NCBI RefSeq assembly: GCF_027923385.1
Contig: NZ_BSEC01000001.1
Span: 1,438,501-1,502,500, forward strand
DNA from: Methylocystis echinoides
GTDB taxonomy: Bacteria; Pseudomonadota; Alphaproteobacteria; Rhizobiales; Beijerinckiaceae
DNA length: 64,000 bases
Direction of reading: 5' to 3'
The position numbers were made by a program, and so were the translations under genes. Shown here piece after piece: positions 25,825 to 34,220 of the stretch. Under the pieces are notes generated by a model that ran no database searches, was not told the origin of the DNA, and saw nothing but the letters and a program-made list of their open reading frames with translations. Position 1 is the stretch's first letter; each line of letters starts with the position of its first letter.

Positions 25825-28671
25825 TCACCGGGGAGTTGGCGCCGGCTTGACGAGCTGATCCAGATCCGGCTCGCCACAATGCGCGAGCACGAATTTCCGC
25901 GCCTCGTCGCGCAATTTCACAACGGCTGCGAAATCCTTGCCTGTCGGCGTCAGGGGCGCGCCGATGGAGAGGCCGAGCGGCGACCACCTCGGGAACCACT
26001 GGCCGCCGCGCAGCATGGAGCGCGTGCCGCGCAGCGCGCCCGGAACGACCGAAAGTCCCGCTTGCGTCGCAATCTGGAAGGCGCCGAGATAAAATCCGGT
26101 CAAGCCCGCGCGCCGCGTGAATGTGCTTTCGGGGAAGAAAACGAGATTGCGGCCGCTGCGCGCCGCGTCGACAAGCGTTTCAACATCCGCAAGACTGCCG
26201 GCGATATCGAAACGCTCGACGAATTGGGCGCCGAGGCGGCGCAGGAACGGGCCGGCGAAGAACTGTCCGGCGAGTTCCTTCTTGGCGATGAAGACGGGCT
26301 CGCCCGGCAGGGTCGCGGCAAGAAGGATGGCGTCGGCATAGCTGCAATGATTCAGGACGAGCGCGGCGTTCGTTGGCGGGATCAGCTCCAGCCCCTCGGT
26401 CTCAACAGGGATGCGCAGCGCCCAAAGGGTCGCGCGCGCGATCCGGCGGGAGAAGGACCAGCGGCCCGCAAGCGTCGGGATCGTCATGACGCCCAGCCAG
26501 ACAATCACATAGCCGAGCGCCGCCGCGACCCACCACCAGCAGGCGTAAAGGAGATTGCGAAGGGAGGCGAGGACGCGTCGCGCCTGCGTGCGGAATCCGG
26601 CGAGCGCAAGCCGCGTCAACTGCCGCCATACGGCCTGTTTCGGCGCGCCGAGGCAGCCTTGTTCGTAAAGCGCCCTCGCCGCGCTGCGTCTGATCTTTCC
26701 GCTCGATGTTTTCGGCGCGGCGTGCGGCGGCACGAGCACGATTTCATCCGCCACCGCGCCGCTGACCTCGCTCACGGTCTGATGCGCGCGCGCCGTCAGT
26801 TGCGCCCGCGCGTCAGCGTCCGTCTCGGCGGTCTCCGCCACGACGACGACCCGCTCGGTCGCGGAGCGGGGGTCGATCGCGCCGAAGACAGCGACGCAGC
26901 CTTTGCGCATGCCCGGGATGAGGCCGACGGCCTCCTCGATCTCCTGCGGATAGAGATGGCGGCCGGCGCGAATGATGATGTCCTTGATGCGCCCGGTGAC
27001 GAAGATGTCGCCGTTCGCCATATAGGCGCGGTCGCCGCTGTCGAGCCAGCCGTCACGAACAAGCTCGCGGGTCTTTGCCTCGTTGCGGAAATAGCCGGCT
27101 GTCGAGGACGGGCCGCGAAATTCGAGACGTCCCTCGCGCCGCTCGCCAAGCTCGCGATTCGTCGGATCGACGATGCGGATTTCGTGGCGAGGCAAAGGTT
27201 GGCCGCTCGCCACGAACTCCATGGCGGTTGCATCGCCCTCGCGGGCGGGCTGAGCGAAACCCTTGCGCGTCAACGCCTCGCGATCAACGTGATCGATCAC
27301 CGGCGCGCGGCCCGGCGGCGGGAAGGCGAGTCCGACTGCGTTTTCGGCGAGTCCGTAAACGGGCGCCATCGCCTCGCGCCTGAAACCGTAGCGGCCGAAT
27401 TTTTCGGTGAAGCGGCGCAGCGTGTAAACGCTCACCGGCTCGGCGCCATTGGCGACCATGCGCAGCGCGCTGAGATCGAGGCCCGCGATGCTGGCGTCGT
27501 CGATCTTGTTCACGCAGAGTTCGAAACCGAAGTTCGGCGCCGCGCTCAGCGTTGCGCGAAAACGGTGGACGGCCCAGAGCCAGTTCGCCGGCCGTGTCAG
27601 AAAACGCAGCGGCGACATGACGTAAAGCGGCGCGGCGTAATAGAGGCTGCCGAGCCAGGCGCCGATGAGCCCCATGTCGTGATATAGCGGCAGCCAACTG
27701 ACGAAGACGTCGGAGGACCCGGCGCCGATCGCTTCGCCCATCGCCCTTATATTGGCGAGGAGATTGGCGTGGGAGAGGACGACGCCCTTGGGATCGCCCG
27801 TGCTTCCGGAGGTATACTGGATGAGCGCGGTTTGCGTGTCGTCGCGTATCGCGGGCAGGGCGGCTTCCGGCTCGCGCTCGAGCGTTGCGGCGCTCTCGAT
27901 GGAGTCGAGCGAGTCGACCTGCGCGCGCAGCAGCGCAGCCAGCGCCAGCCCCTCCGGCAGGGTGACCAGAACCTTTGCGCCGGCGTTTTGCAGTATCCCG
28001 GCCTGGCGGCGCAGATGATCCTCAATCTGCGCGAGCCGCATGGGCGGGTAGATCGGAACCGGGGCCGCGCCGGCGTAAAGGACGCCGAAGAAGACTGCGA
28101 AGAAGTCGAGACCGGTTGGCAGCATGATCGCGACCCGGTCGCCGGGCGCGACGTCGCGGGCGACGAGACCGGCGGCGATCCGACGGGCGCGACGCGCGAG
28201 GGCGTCATAAGTGAAGGCGCCGATTTCGATGCGGTCATCCTCCAGCACTGTGAGATGCAGCCGCTCCGGGTGATGCGCGACATGCCATTCCAGTGCGTCG
28301 ATGAGCGTGCGCGCCTCCGCCGGGGCAGGGGTGGGCGGCAGGGGCTGGCGCGCCGAGACGCGCGCGGGATCGTGCGCCTCGCCCGGCAGCGCGTGTTCGA
28401 TTGCGGCGAGAAGGTCGCCAACGGTTTCTGCCTGGCCGATCCGGTCGAGCGGCAGGCGGATGCGAAAGGTGCGTTCGATGCGGGCGCTCAGTTCTGTCCG
28501 CGCCAGGCTGTCGACGCCAAGATCCTGCTCCAGGCGGCTTTGCCGGCTGATGTGCGGGGGCGCCGCCCTCGGCCGCAATTCATGCACGAGGTCCCGGACC
28601 AACGCGACAAGCGCGCCCTCCTCGGAGGCGCCTTGCGGGCTCGCCGCTCCATCTGTGGCCTTGTCATCCAT
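25825..28671 (-). CDS. Fusion of acyl carrier protein, AMP-dependent acyl ligase and PlsC acyltransferase
   Basis: 948 residues from ATG 28669-28671. Residues about 20-95 are an ACP domain with the phosphopantetheine Ser55 in DLGVDSLARTELSARI. Residues about 130-690 are an adenylate-forming ligase (YTSGSTGDPKGVVLSHANL, VYGLAENAVGLAFP, SGDRAYMANGDIFVTGRIKD, KTSSGKIRR). Residues about 740-948 are a PlsC-type acyltransferase (LVLNHCSYADAILL with the H-x4-D site, and FFPESTFTRRAG). Two hydrophobic stretches lie between ligase and acyltransferase. It could activate a fatty acid, hold it on its own carrier and transfer it to a lysophospholipid, similar to Aas-type recycling. Substrate and purpose are inferred. 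Confidence 0.88.
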   Translation of the reverse strand: MDDKATDGAASPQGASEEGALVALVRDLVHELRPRAAPPHISRQSRLEQDLGVDSLARTELSARIERTFRIRLPLDRIGQAETVGDLLAAIEHALPGEAHDPARVSARQPLPPTPAPAEARTLIDALEWHVAHHPERLHLTVLEDDRIEIGAFTYDALARRARRIAAGLVARDVAPGDRVAIMLPTGLDFFAVFFGVLYAGAAPVPIYPPMRLAQIEDHLRRQAGILQNAGAKVLVTLPEGLALAALLRAQVDSLDSIESAATLEREPEAALPAIRDDTQTALIQYTSGSTGDPKGVVLSHANLLANIRAMGEAIGAGSSDVFVSWLPLYHDMGLIGAWLGSLYYAAPLYVMSPLRFLTRPANWLWAVHRFRATLSAAPNFGFELCVNKIDDASIAGLDLSALRMVANGAEPVSVYTLRRFTEKFGRYGFRREAMAPVYGLAENAVGLAFPPPGRAPVIDHVDREALTRKGFAQPAREGDATAMEFVASGQPLPRHEIRIVDPTNRELGERREGRLEFRGPSSTAGYFRNEAKTRELVRDGWLDSGDRAYMANGDIFVTGRIKDIIIRAGRHLYPQEIEEAVGLIPGMRKGCVAVFGAIDPRSATERVVVVAETAETDADARAQLTARAHQTVSEVSGAVADEIVLVPPHAAPKTSSGKIRRSAARALYEQGCLGAPKQAVWRQLTRLALAGFRTQARRVLASLRNLLYACWWWVAAALGYVIVWLGVMTIPTLAGRWSFSRRIARATLWALRIPVETEGLELIPPTNAALVLNHCSYADAILLAATLPGEPVFIAKKELAGQFFAGPFLRRLGAQFVERFDIAGSLADVETLVDAARSGRNLVFFPESTFTRRAGLTGFYLGAFQIATQAGLSVVPGALRGTRSMLRGGQWFPRWSPLGLSIGAPLTPTGKDFAAVVKLRDEARKFVLAHCGEPDLDQLVKPAPTPR

Positions 28672-28822
28672 CGTGCGGCTCGAGCGCAGACCCCTGCGTA
28701 TTGTCCTATTTAATCCACCTCGGCGTCGACAACAGCCGCAGCGCCGCCCCGGCGGCAGCGCGGCCGGGACAAAACAGCCCGGATGGCGTATCAGGCGCGG
28801 ATCAACTTATCCGGGGGCGATC

Positions 28823-29161
28823 ATGATGCGTCGGGCAAGCCTTTTTTGCGTGGTGATGGGTTTTTCGTGCGGCGGCGCCATCGCGGCTGAAAAGCCCTTT
28901 TATGGCAAGTGGTCCTGCGCCATGGTCGCGGATAATGCGGTGAATGTGCAAGACTGGCTTCAGGAGACCTACAGCGACGCCGGCGTCACGCTGGGGTCCG
29001 ACGGAAAGGCCGAAAAGCTGAAGATCAAGCTGATCCGGAAGAATGTCTACGAGCTGACCTATGGCGGCGGCGCCAGGGGGCGTCTCGTCATGAAGGAGCC
29101 GTGGATGTTCATGCGCGGGACGCCGGAGCATTCCTACATCTGTCTGCGCAAGGCGTCCTGA
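28823..29161 (+). CDS. Small exported protein of unknown function
   Basis: 112 residues from ATG 28823. The signal peptide MMRRASLFCVVMGFSCGGAI is followed by AAEKPFYGKWSCAMVADNAV, and two cysteines (in WSCAM and YICLRK) could pair after export. The mature domain is about 90 residues with beta-rich character (GVTLGSDGKAEKLKIKL, VYELTYGGGARGRLVM), resembling small periplasmic lipocalin-like proteins, but I cannot name the family. It is convergent with the cytochrome c gene, with 4 bases between the stops. Confidence 0.68.
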   Translation: MMRRASLFCVVMGFSCGGAIAAEKPFYGKWSCAMVADNAVNVQDWLQETYSDAGVTLGSDGKAEKLKIKLIRKNVYELTYGGGARGRLVMKEPWMFMRGTPEHSYICLRKAS

Positions 29162-29165
29162 CGGG

Positions 29166-29483
29166 CTATGGCCGAATGCGGGAATAATGGCGCGCGATGG
29201 CTTTCATCTCCTGCGGCGTCAGCTTCTCGCCCATGATGAGCATTGCGCCATGCGACCGTTTGCCGGAATGAAAGGCCTGAAGCTGCCGCAGGAGATAGGC
29301 TTCGCTTCTGCCGGCGAGCGAGGGCGTTTGATCGGGGACCACCGAAACGCCCTTGACGCCGTGACAGGTGTCGCACTCCATGAGCAGGCCGCTGAGATTT
29401 TGACTGTCGCCGGCCAGCGTTGCGGAGGGGAGGCCGGCGAGGAGAATGAAAATCAGGGAAACGCTTGCGTTCTTTTTCTGCAT
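29166..29483 (-). CDS. Small class I cytochrome c
   Basis: 105 residues from ATG 29481-29483. A signal peptide (VSLIFILLAGLPSATLA) precedes an 80-residue cytochrome domain with one heme-binding CDTCHG motif and a possible axial Met in AMLIMGEKLTPQEMKAI. This is the size of a cytochrome c553/c4 half, located in the periplasm. It is divergent from the cytochrome b/molybdopterin operon across 204 bases. It may accept electrons from or deliver them to that pair. Confidence 0.85.
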   Translation of the reverse strand: MQKKNASVSLIFILLAGLPSATLAGDSQNLSGLLMECDTCHGVKGVSVVPDQTPSLAGRSEAYLLRQLQAFHSGKRSHGAMLIMGEKLTPQEMKAIARHYSRIRP

Positions 29484-29687
29484 GGGCGAGTCAGCGTCCG
29501 GTCGGGATCGTTGCTCCTAGCACAATCGGCGCAAGAAGTCCCGCGGAGCCTTTTGCAGCGCAGCATCGATCGTTCGGGCGTCTTGCAGGTCTTGACGGAT
29601 ACAGGTCTTGGCGGAAAACGGCGTCTTTTTGGCCAAGCGGTTGCGTCATGCGGCGGGCGCGTCTGCTAACAAGCGAAAGGAGGCGCG

Positions 29688-30338
29688 ATGGTCGAAGGGG
29701 CGTTAAAACAACCGAAGGGGAAAATCGTTCATCCACTCTTCGTGCGCGTCACGCATTGGATAAACGCCTTCGCCGCCATCGCCATGCTGATGAGCGGCTT
29801 GCGCATCTACAATGCCGCGCCTCTTTACGAATTCCGGTTTCCCCCCGAAGTCACGCTCGGCGGCTGGCTCGCGGGCGCGCTGGCCTGGCATTTCGCGGCA
29901 ATGTGGCTTTTGGCGCTCAATGGGCTCGCCTACCTTGCCTACGGGGTCTTCTCGGGCCATTTCCTGCGAAAAATGTTCAATTTCGGCGCAATGGCGGCCT
30001 ATCGGAACATCCGGCTGGAAATGAAGCGTCTGCTGTTCCACGGGACGGGCGAATATAATCTCGTGCAGCGGGTGTTGTACGTGATCGTGATCTGCGACCT
30101 GTTTCTGCTTTTCCTGACGGGGCTCGCGATGTGGAAGCCCGTGCAGCTCCAGGAGCTGACGGCGTTTTTTGGCGGCTACGATCAGGCGCGACATGTTCAT
30201 TTTCTCGGGATGACGATCCTGGCGATGTTTATCGTCGTTCACGTCAGCGTCGCTTTGGCGATCAAGGGGACGATCACGTCAATGATCACGGGGCGACTGC
30301 CGACGACGCCACAGGATGAGAGGCCAACGCGCAAATGA
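29688..30338 (+). CDS. Membrane cytochrome b (b561/Ni-Fe hydrogenase cytochrome type)
   Basis: 216 residues from ATG 29688 with GGAGGCG upstream. Four hydrophobic helices fit the bacterial cytochrome b561/formate-dehydrogenase-gamma fold: helix 1 begins after PLFVRVTHWINAFAA, helix 2 around HFAAMWLLALNGLAYLAYG, helix 3 around VLYVIVICDLFLLFLTGL and helix 4 around FLGMTILAMFIVVHVSVAL. Histidines in THW, AWHF, VHF and VVH are candidate heme ligands. It overlaps the molybdopterin gene by 4 bases (ATGA), so it is probably the membrane electron carrier for that enzyme. It is not the MsrQ type normally paired with MsrP. Confidence 0.85.
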   Translation: MVEGALKQPKGKIVHPLFVRVTHWINAFAAIAMLMSGLRIYNAAPLYEFRFPPEVTLGGWLAGALAWHFAAMWLLALNGLAYLAYGVFSGHFLRKMFNFGAMAAYRNIRLEMKRLLFHGTGEYNLVQRVLYVIVICDLFLLFLTGLAMWKPVQLQELTAFFGGYDQARHVHFLGMTILAMFIVVHVSVALAIKGTITSMITGRLPTTPQDERPTRK

Positions 30339-31087
30339 AACCGACCAGACCTTCCAGTGGTCCGTCGCTTGCCGGCTTTCGGCCGCAGCTCGAGCGCATC
30401 GAGCGTCGCCTCTTCCTCAAGCAGGGCCTGTCTCTCGGCGCGCTGACGATGCTTTCCGGCTGCACGCTGAAGGACGATGACGCGGTCGACCGCGTGCTAT
30501 GGGCGATGTCGCGCTGGAACGACCGCGTCCAGACGGCGCTGTTCAATCCCGAGAGGCTGGCGCCAACCTATTCGGACGCCGAGGTCACCACGCCGTTCCC
30601 CTTCAACGCCTATTACGAGGAGCCTCTGGCGCCCGTGATCGACGAGACAAGCTACCGGCTGCATGTTTCCGGGCTTGTCGCGGATAAGGCGCCCTGGTCG
30701 GTGGAGTCGCTGCGCGCGCTGCCCCAGACCGCGCAGATCACCCGCCTGGTCTGCGTCGAAGGGTGGAGCGCGGTCGGGAAATGGGCCGGCGTTCCTTTGA
30801 GGAGCTTTCTGGAGCGCATCGGGGCCGATGTCACCGCCAAATATGTCGGCTTCCAATGCGCCGACAAATATTGGACGAGCATCGACATGCCGAGCGCGCT
30901 TCATGCGCAGACGCTGCTGGTGCTCGATTTTCCGGGCGGCTCCAAATATGGCGCCCCCGTCCGGATTCGCTTGCCGACCAAGCTCGGATTCAAGAACCCG
31001 AAATTCGTGACGGAAATTTTCGTCACCAACGACTATCCGGGCGGCTACTGGGAGAAAATGGGCTACAACTGGTTCAGCGGGGTGTGA
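30335..31087 (+). CDS. Molybdopterin oxidoreductase of the sulfite oxidase/MsrP fold, predicted lipoprotein
   Basis: 250 residues, starting ATG 30335 inside the end of the cytochrome b gene. The N-terminus has a Tat-like motif (ERRLFLKQGLSLGALTML) followed by a lipobox LSGC with Cys43, so it is probably exported folded and anchored as a lipoprotein. The sulfite-oxidase-type molybdenum site is visible with Cys140 in RLVCVEGWSAVGKW, then KYVGFQCADKYWTSID, GGSKYGAPVRIRLPTKLG and VTNDYPGGYW. The C-terminal dimerisation domain of true sulfite oxidases is absent, as in MsrP. Substrate unknown; it may be a sulfoxide reductase or an oxidase. Confidence 0.86.
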   Translation: MKPTRPSSGPSLAGFRPQLERIERRLFLKQGLSLGALTMLSGCTLKDDDAVDRVLWAMSRWNDRVQTALFNPERLAPTYSDAEVTTPFPFNAYYEEPLAPVIDETSYRLHVSGLVADKAPWSVESLRALPQTAQITRLVCVEGWSAVGKWAGVPLRSFLERIGADVTAKYVGFQCADKYWTSIDMPSALHAQTLLVLDFPGGSKYGAPVRIRLPTKLGFKNPKFVTEIFVTNDYPGGYWEKMGYNWFSGV

Positions 31088-31118
31088 AGCTGGCGCGCCA
31101 CACCCGCTGGAACAATGT

Positions 31119-31568
31119 CTAGACGCCGGCGATCGTCAGTTTTTCGGAAAGCGCCTTGATTTCTTCCTGCGCGTTGACCTGCTCCGTGATGTCGTATTGC
31201 ACGCCGAGGAAATAAACGACATTTCCGCGTTCATCCAAAAGCGGTTTCACGACCAGCCGATTATGAAACAGCTCCCCGTTCTTGCGGTAATTGCGCAAGG
31301 TGACTTCGATGGGCTCGCCTTTTCGTATCGCGGCGCGCAGGCGATCGAGCTCCGGCTGGTCGCGGTCTGAGCCCTGCAGGAAGCGGCAATTGCGGCCGAT
31401 GATCTCGGTCTGCGGATAGCCGCACATATTTTCGAAAGCCTTGTTCGCATAGACGATCGGCGAGTCCTCGAGGTCCGGATCGCTGAGCGTCACACCGTTC
31501 ACGCAGGAGTCCAGAATTTGTGTGAGGACATGCGGAATGACGCCATTGTCCTTTTGAACGACGAACAT
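31119..31568 (-). CDS. Short LOV-domain blue-light photoreceptor
   Basis: 149 residues from ATG 31566-31568 with AGGGAG upstream. Residues about 15-130 are a PAS/LOV domain with the canonical photoactive motif GRNCRFLQG at 58-66; Cys61 would form the flavin adduct. The FMN-contacting positions are also conserved in type (the Asn in NYRKNGELFHNRLVV and the Gln in YFLGVQYDITEQ). A short C-terminal helix follows (AQEEIKALSEKLTIAG), with no kinase, GGDEF or HTH output domain. This is the short LOV class, which signals by dimer rearrangement. It sits 11 bases downstream of an SRPBCC gene, so the two form an operon. Confidence 0.9.
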   Translation of the reverse strand: MFVVQKDNGVIPHVLTQILDSCVNGVTLSDPDLEDSPIVYANKAFENMCGYPQTEIIGRNCRFLQGSDRDQPELDRLRAAIRKGEPIEVTLRNYRKNGELFHNRLVVKPLLDERGNVVYFLGVQYDITEQVNAQEEIKALSEKLTIAGV

Positions 31569-31579
31569 GCTTTTCTCCC

Positions 31580-32071
31580 TTACTCCGCCGCGTCATTGGC
31601 GGCGTCGGCTCCTGTTTCCAGAAGCTGCTTGATGTTTTCGACCGTCTGGATGGCGCCTTCCTGCAAGGCGGTCCGGATGAGTTTCTGAAACGGCCGCATG
31701 ACCAGATCCAGTTCCTTCAGTTCGAAGGTGAAGACGATTCTTGTGGCGCCGTCCCCCTCCGCTTTGAGTTCATAGGAGGATCGAAACGGCTCGGAGACCC
31801 CATCGATCGCGAAGGCGCTTGCGGGCGTGAACGTCGAAACCTCGAAGGTCGATTCGCTGTCGATGCCCCGGTCGCGGGTGACCTGCCGGCCGCGTGATCC
31901 GCGATGCACGGGCGGCGGCGACAGTTGCTCGAGTTCGACGACCTGCGGACACCATTTCGGGTAGTTCTCGAAAAATTGCTGGCCGATGTAACTGAAGGCG
32001 CTGGCGACGGAACAGGCGACAACATCCTCCGCTTGTCCCAACACAGGCTTCGAGGCTGCGATGCCGAGCAT
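31580..32071 (-). CDS. SRPBCC (START-like) ligand-binding protein
   Basis: 163 residues from ATG 32069-32071, preceded by GCGGAGG. The pattern suits the SRPBCC/polyketide-cyclase fold: a start-helix region with ENYPKWCPQVVELEQL, beta-strands around ESTFEVSTFTPASAF, SSYELKAEGDGATRIVFTFE, and a long C-terminal helix RPFQKLIRTALQEGAIQTVE. These proteins bind hydrophobic small molecules in a deep cavity. It is the upstream partner of the short LOV gene, suggesting that light may govern, or be read out through, a bound lipid or polyketide-like ligand. That link is inference from operon structure. Confidence 0.82.
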   Translation of the reverse strand: MLGIAASKPVLGQAEDVVACSVASAFSYIGQQFFENYPKWCPQVVELEQLSPPPVHRGSRGRQVTRDRGIDSESTFEVSTFTPASAFAIDGVSEPFRSSYELKAEGDGATRIVFTFELKELDLVMRPFQKLIRTALQEGAIQTVENIKQLLETGADAANDAAE

Positions 32072-32312
32072 AAATCCTCCGCGAGCACTTGATCGACGTG
32101 ACCTATGCCTTCATATAGGATTTCAATGAAGGGGTGTAACCGACAATCTCGGCCAATCTCCGGACGCTTGGGCTACTCCGCTCCGGCCAGGGGAGCGGGC
32201 GTCCGGGACCGGGAACGCGGGGAACCCGCCATCAATCTGCGGCGCGAGGCACATCTGCTGGACCCTGCGGGCGATCCCAGCATTTTGCCGGGCGCGCCGC
32301 CGGGAGCGCGCC

Positions 32313-33116
32313 ATGACGTTGTCCGGTATCGAAGGCTATCTGTTCGGCGGGGCTGTGCTGCTCTTCGCCATTCTGCTTGTCGTTGAAAAGAAACATCCCT
32401 TCGTGCCGGTCGCGAAGGAGGAGCTGAAAAAATCCTTCGCCACGAACACCGGCGCCTTCCTGATCAATAATCTGATCATGAGCGCCCTGTCTCTCTCCAG
32501 CCTCCTCATCGTCGCGTCGAATTACGCGCATTACGGGCTGCTCGGCGACATGCCGGACTCGCTCCTGAAATGGGTTCTGAGCTTCATCCTGTTCGATTTC
32601 GCCGTCTATGTCTGGCACTATCTGGGCCATAAATATGAGTTTCTGTGGCGGTTCCACAAAATCCATCACAGCGACAAGTGTTACCATGTCACGACCGGCC
32701 TTCGCTTCCATGTGCTCGACCAGTTTCTGGAGGTTCTGGTCAAATGTTTCTGCGTCGTGCTGTTTGGCGTGCCGGCCAGCATCGTGGTGGTCTGTGAGCT
32801 GGTGCGGATGTTCTTTGTGCTGTTCCACCACGGCAACTTCACATTTCCGGGCGAGCGGCTGGTCTCCTGGCTGATCATCACGCCGCATCTGCACCGCGCC
32901 CACCATTCGACGCTCCGCGCCGAACACGACAGCAACTTCGGAATCGTGCTGTCGGTCTGGGACATCATCTTCAGGACGCGCAAGGAGCTGGTTCCGGCGC
33001 AGATCGGACTGGAGCTGATCGAGGCGGAGAATCTCGTGCAGCTGTTCAGCCTAGCCTTTCTGACCGAGCGCCGGCTCGCCCGTTTGCTGCATCTCGTTCC
33101 GCGACGGCGGGCCTGA
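32313..33116 (+). CDS. Sterol desaturase/fatty acid hydroxylase superfamily protein
   Basis: 267 residues from ATG 32313. It is an integral membrane di-iron enzyme with the three histidine clusters of the family: HYLGHKYEFLWRFHKIHHSD, then FHHGNF, and HRAHHSTLRAEHDSNFG. Hydrophobic helices flank them (AVLLFAILLVV, FILFDFAVYVW, VVLFGVPASIVVV). Members hydroxylate or desaturate lipids, sterols or carotenoids at the membrane surface. The exact substrate cannot be told. It is divergent from the LOV/SRPBCC operon across about 240 bases, and both concern hydrophobic molecules. Confidence 0.9.
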   Translation: MTLSGIEGYLFGGAVLLFAILLVVEKKHPFVPVAKEELKKSFATNTGAFLINNLIMSALSLSSLLIVASNYAHYGLLGDMPDSLLKWVLSFILFDFAVYVWHYLGHKYEFLWRFHKIHHSDKCYHVTTGLRFHVLDQFLEVLVKCFCVVLFGVPASIVVVCELVRMFFVLFHHGNFTFPGERLVSWLIITPHLHRAHHSTLRAEHDSNFGIVLSVWDIIFRTRKELVPAQIGLELIEAENLVQLFSLAFLTERRLARLLHLVPRRRA

Positions 33117-33379
33117 AACAGGCCGGCGGGGCCGTCGATTCCCCCACCGGCGGCGGGCCAGCGGCTGATTCGGTCTGTTATTGCTGATCTTATTCCGGTT
33201 TTTCCGCGCCTCGAGGCCTGCCGGGCCAATCCCGCAGGTTATCCACAATTGAACTTAAACCCATGATATGGCTAACTCTAGCCGCCTGTCTCGCGCAGCG
33301 CGGGTGCTCCGCGTTGCACGTCTGGGTTGAGATTTTCGGCTCTTTCTTGCCAAATGCTTAAAATGTGTGTCGAGTGGGT

Positions 33380-34003
33380 ATGAGCCGAGTATTTGCAAAC
33401 GCGGGGGTTGCTTTGGCGACGCTGGACCTGGACCAAGTCGTGAACAGATTAGTTCAACCGGACGAACCGAACGCTCGACCGACGAGGGGCGCGCCCAGAC
33501 GGCTGGGCGGCGCTGAAGAGGCGGCGAATTCCGTGCTTGCGCTGGTTTCGGAGGCGGCGGCGTCGATCCGTCAGCGCGAGCAGCAGGCGGCGAGCGCCGT
33601 GGCGCGCGCCCATGACGCGGCCAAGGCGGTGAAGGAGCAGCTCCGCAACGCCGAGGGCCGCGCCGACCGCGCCGAGACCGCGCTGGCGCAGGCCAAGGCC
33701 GAGATCGCGGAGCTGACGGCGACCCTGGCCCAGGCCAACAAGGATATCGAGCTGCTGCATTCCTATCTGGCCGCCAAGGACGCTGAACTCGCGGCCTCGG
33801 AACAGCGCGCGATCGCCGCCGAACAGCGCGGCGGCGACGCCGAAGCCGCCATCCAGCGTATCGTTGAAGCGATCCGTCGCGAATTTTCGGTCAGCGCGGG
33901 CCTCGCCCTCGAGCAGGCGGTGCGCGCGGAGGCTTACGGAGATGGCGGGAAACGCCTCGGGAATGGCGATTTTTCCGCAGCGGGCGACGCGATCCGCCGC
34001 TAG
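33380..34003 (+). CDS. Coiled-coil protein of unknown function
   Basis: 207 residues from ATG 33380; an ATG at 33365 is the alternative start. After a disordered N-terminus, residues about 50-165 form one long Ala/Glu/Gln-rich coiled coil (REQQAASAVARAHDAAK, LAQAKAEIAELTATL, AAKDAELAASEQRAIA). A short C-terminal folded region ends in GDFSAAGDAIRR. There is no signal peptide or known domain. A strong rho-independent terminator follows 34 bases after the stop, so it is its own transcription unit. The sequence is low-complexity, so homology would be hard to judge. Confidence 0.75.
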   Translation: MSRVFANAGVALATLDLDQVVNRLVQPDEPNARPTRGAPRRLGGAEEAANSVLALVSEAAASIRQREQQAASAVARAHDAAKAVKEQLRNAEGRADRAETALAQAKAEIAELTATLAQANKDIELLHSYLAAKDAELAASEQRAIAAEQRGGDAEAAIQRIVEAIRREFSVSAGLALEQAVRAEAYGDGGKRLGNGDFSAAGDAIRR

Positions 34004-34036
34004 GTTAGGGATACTCTCCGGAATCCCCTCCACCTG

Positions 34037-34069
34037 CCCGGGTCCAGTGATGGACCCGGGCTTATTTTT
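34037..34069 (+). terminator. Rho-independent terminator after the coiled-coil gene
   Basis: A perfect 10-bp stem, CCCGGGTCCA and TGGACCCGGG, with a GTGA loop, followed by CTTATTTTT. The T-run sits on the plus strand, so it ends the coiled-coil transcript. Confidence 0.95.
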
Positions 34070-34188
34070 GGTCCGTGCGCTGGCGAAAAGCGCCGGTCGA
34101 TTGGCGGCCTGCGCGCGCGGGCGCGCCCGCGCCCCTGCTATTCTTTGGACAAGTTGTCTTGCGGACGACACAAGGCGACTCGACTTGG

Positions 34189-34219
34189 AGCCCGGCGCAA
34201 AACCCGGGCTTCCTTTTTG
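34189..34219 (+). terminator. Second plus-strand terminator, without an upstream gene
   Basis: Stem AGCCCGG and CCGGGCT with an 8-base loop, then TCCTTTTTG on the plus strand. The first terminator lies 120 bases upstream and no plus-strand gene intervenes, so it may end a small RNA starting in 34,080-34,150, or be a back-up terminator. Confidence 0.75.
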
Positions 34220-34220
34220 A

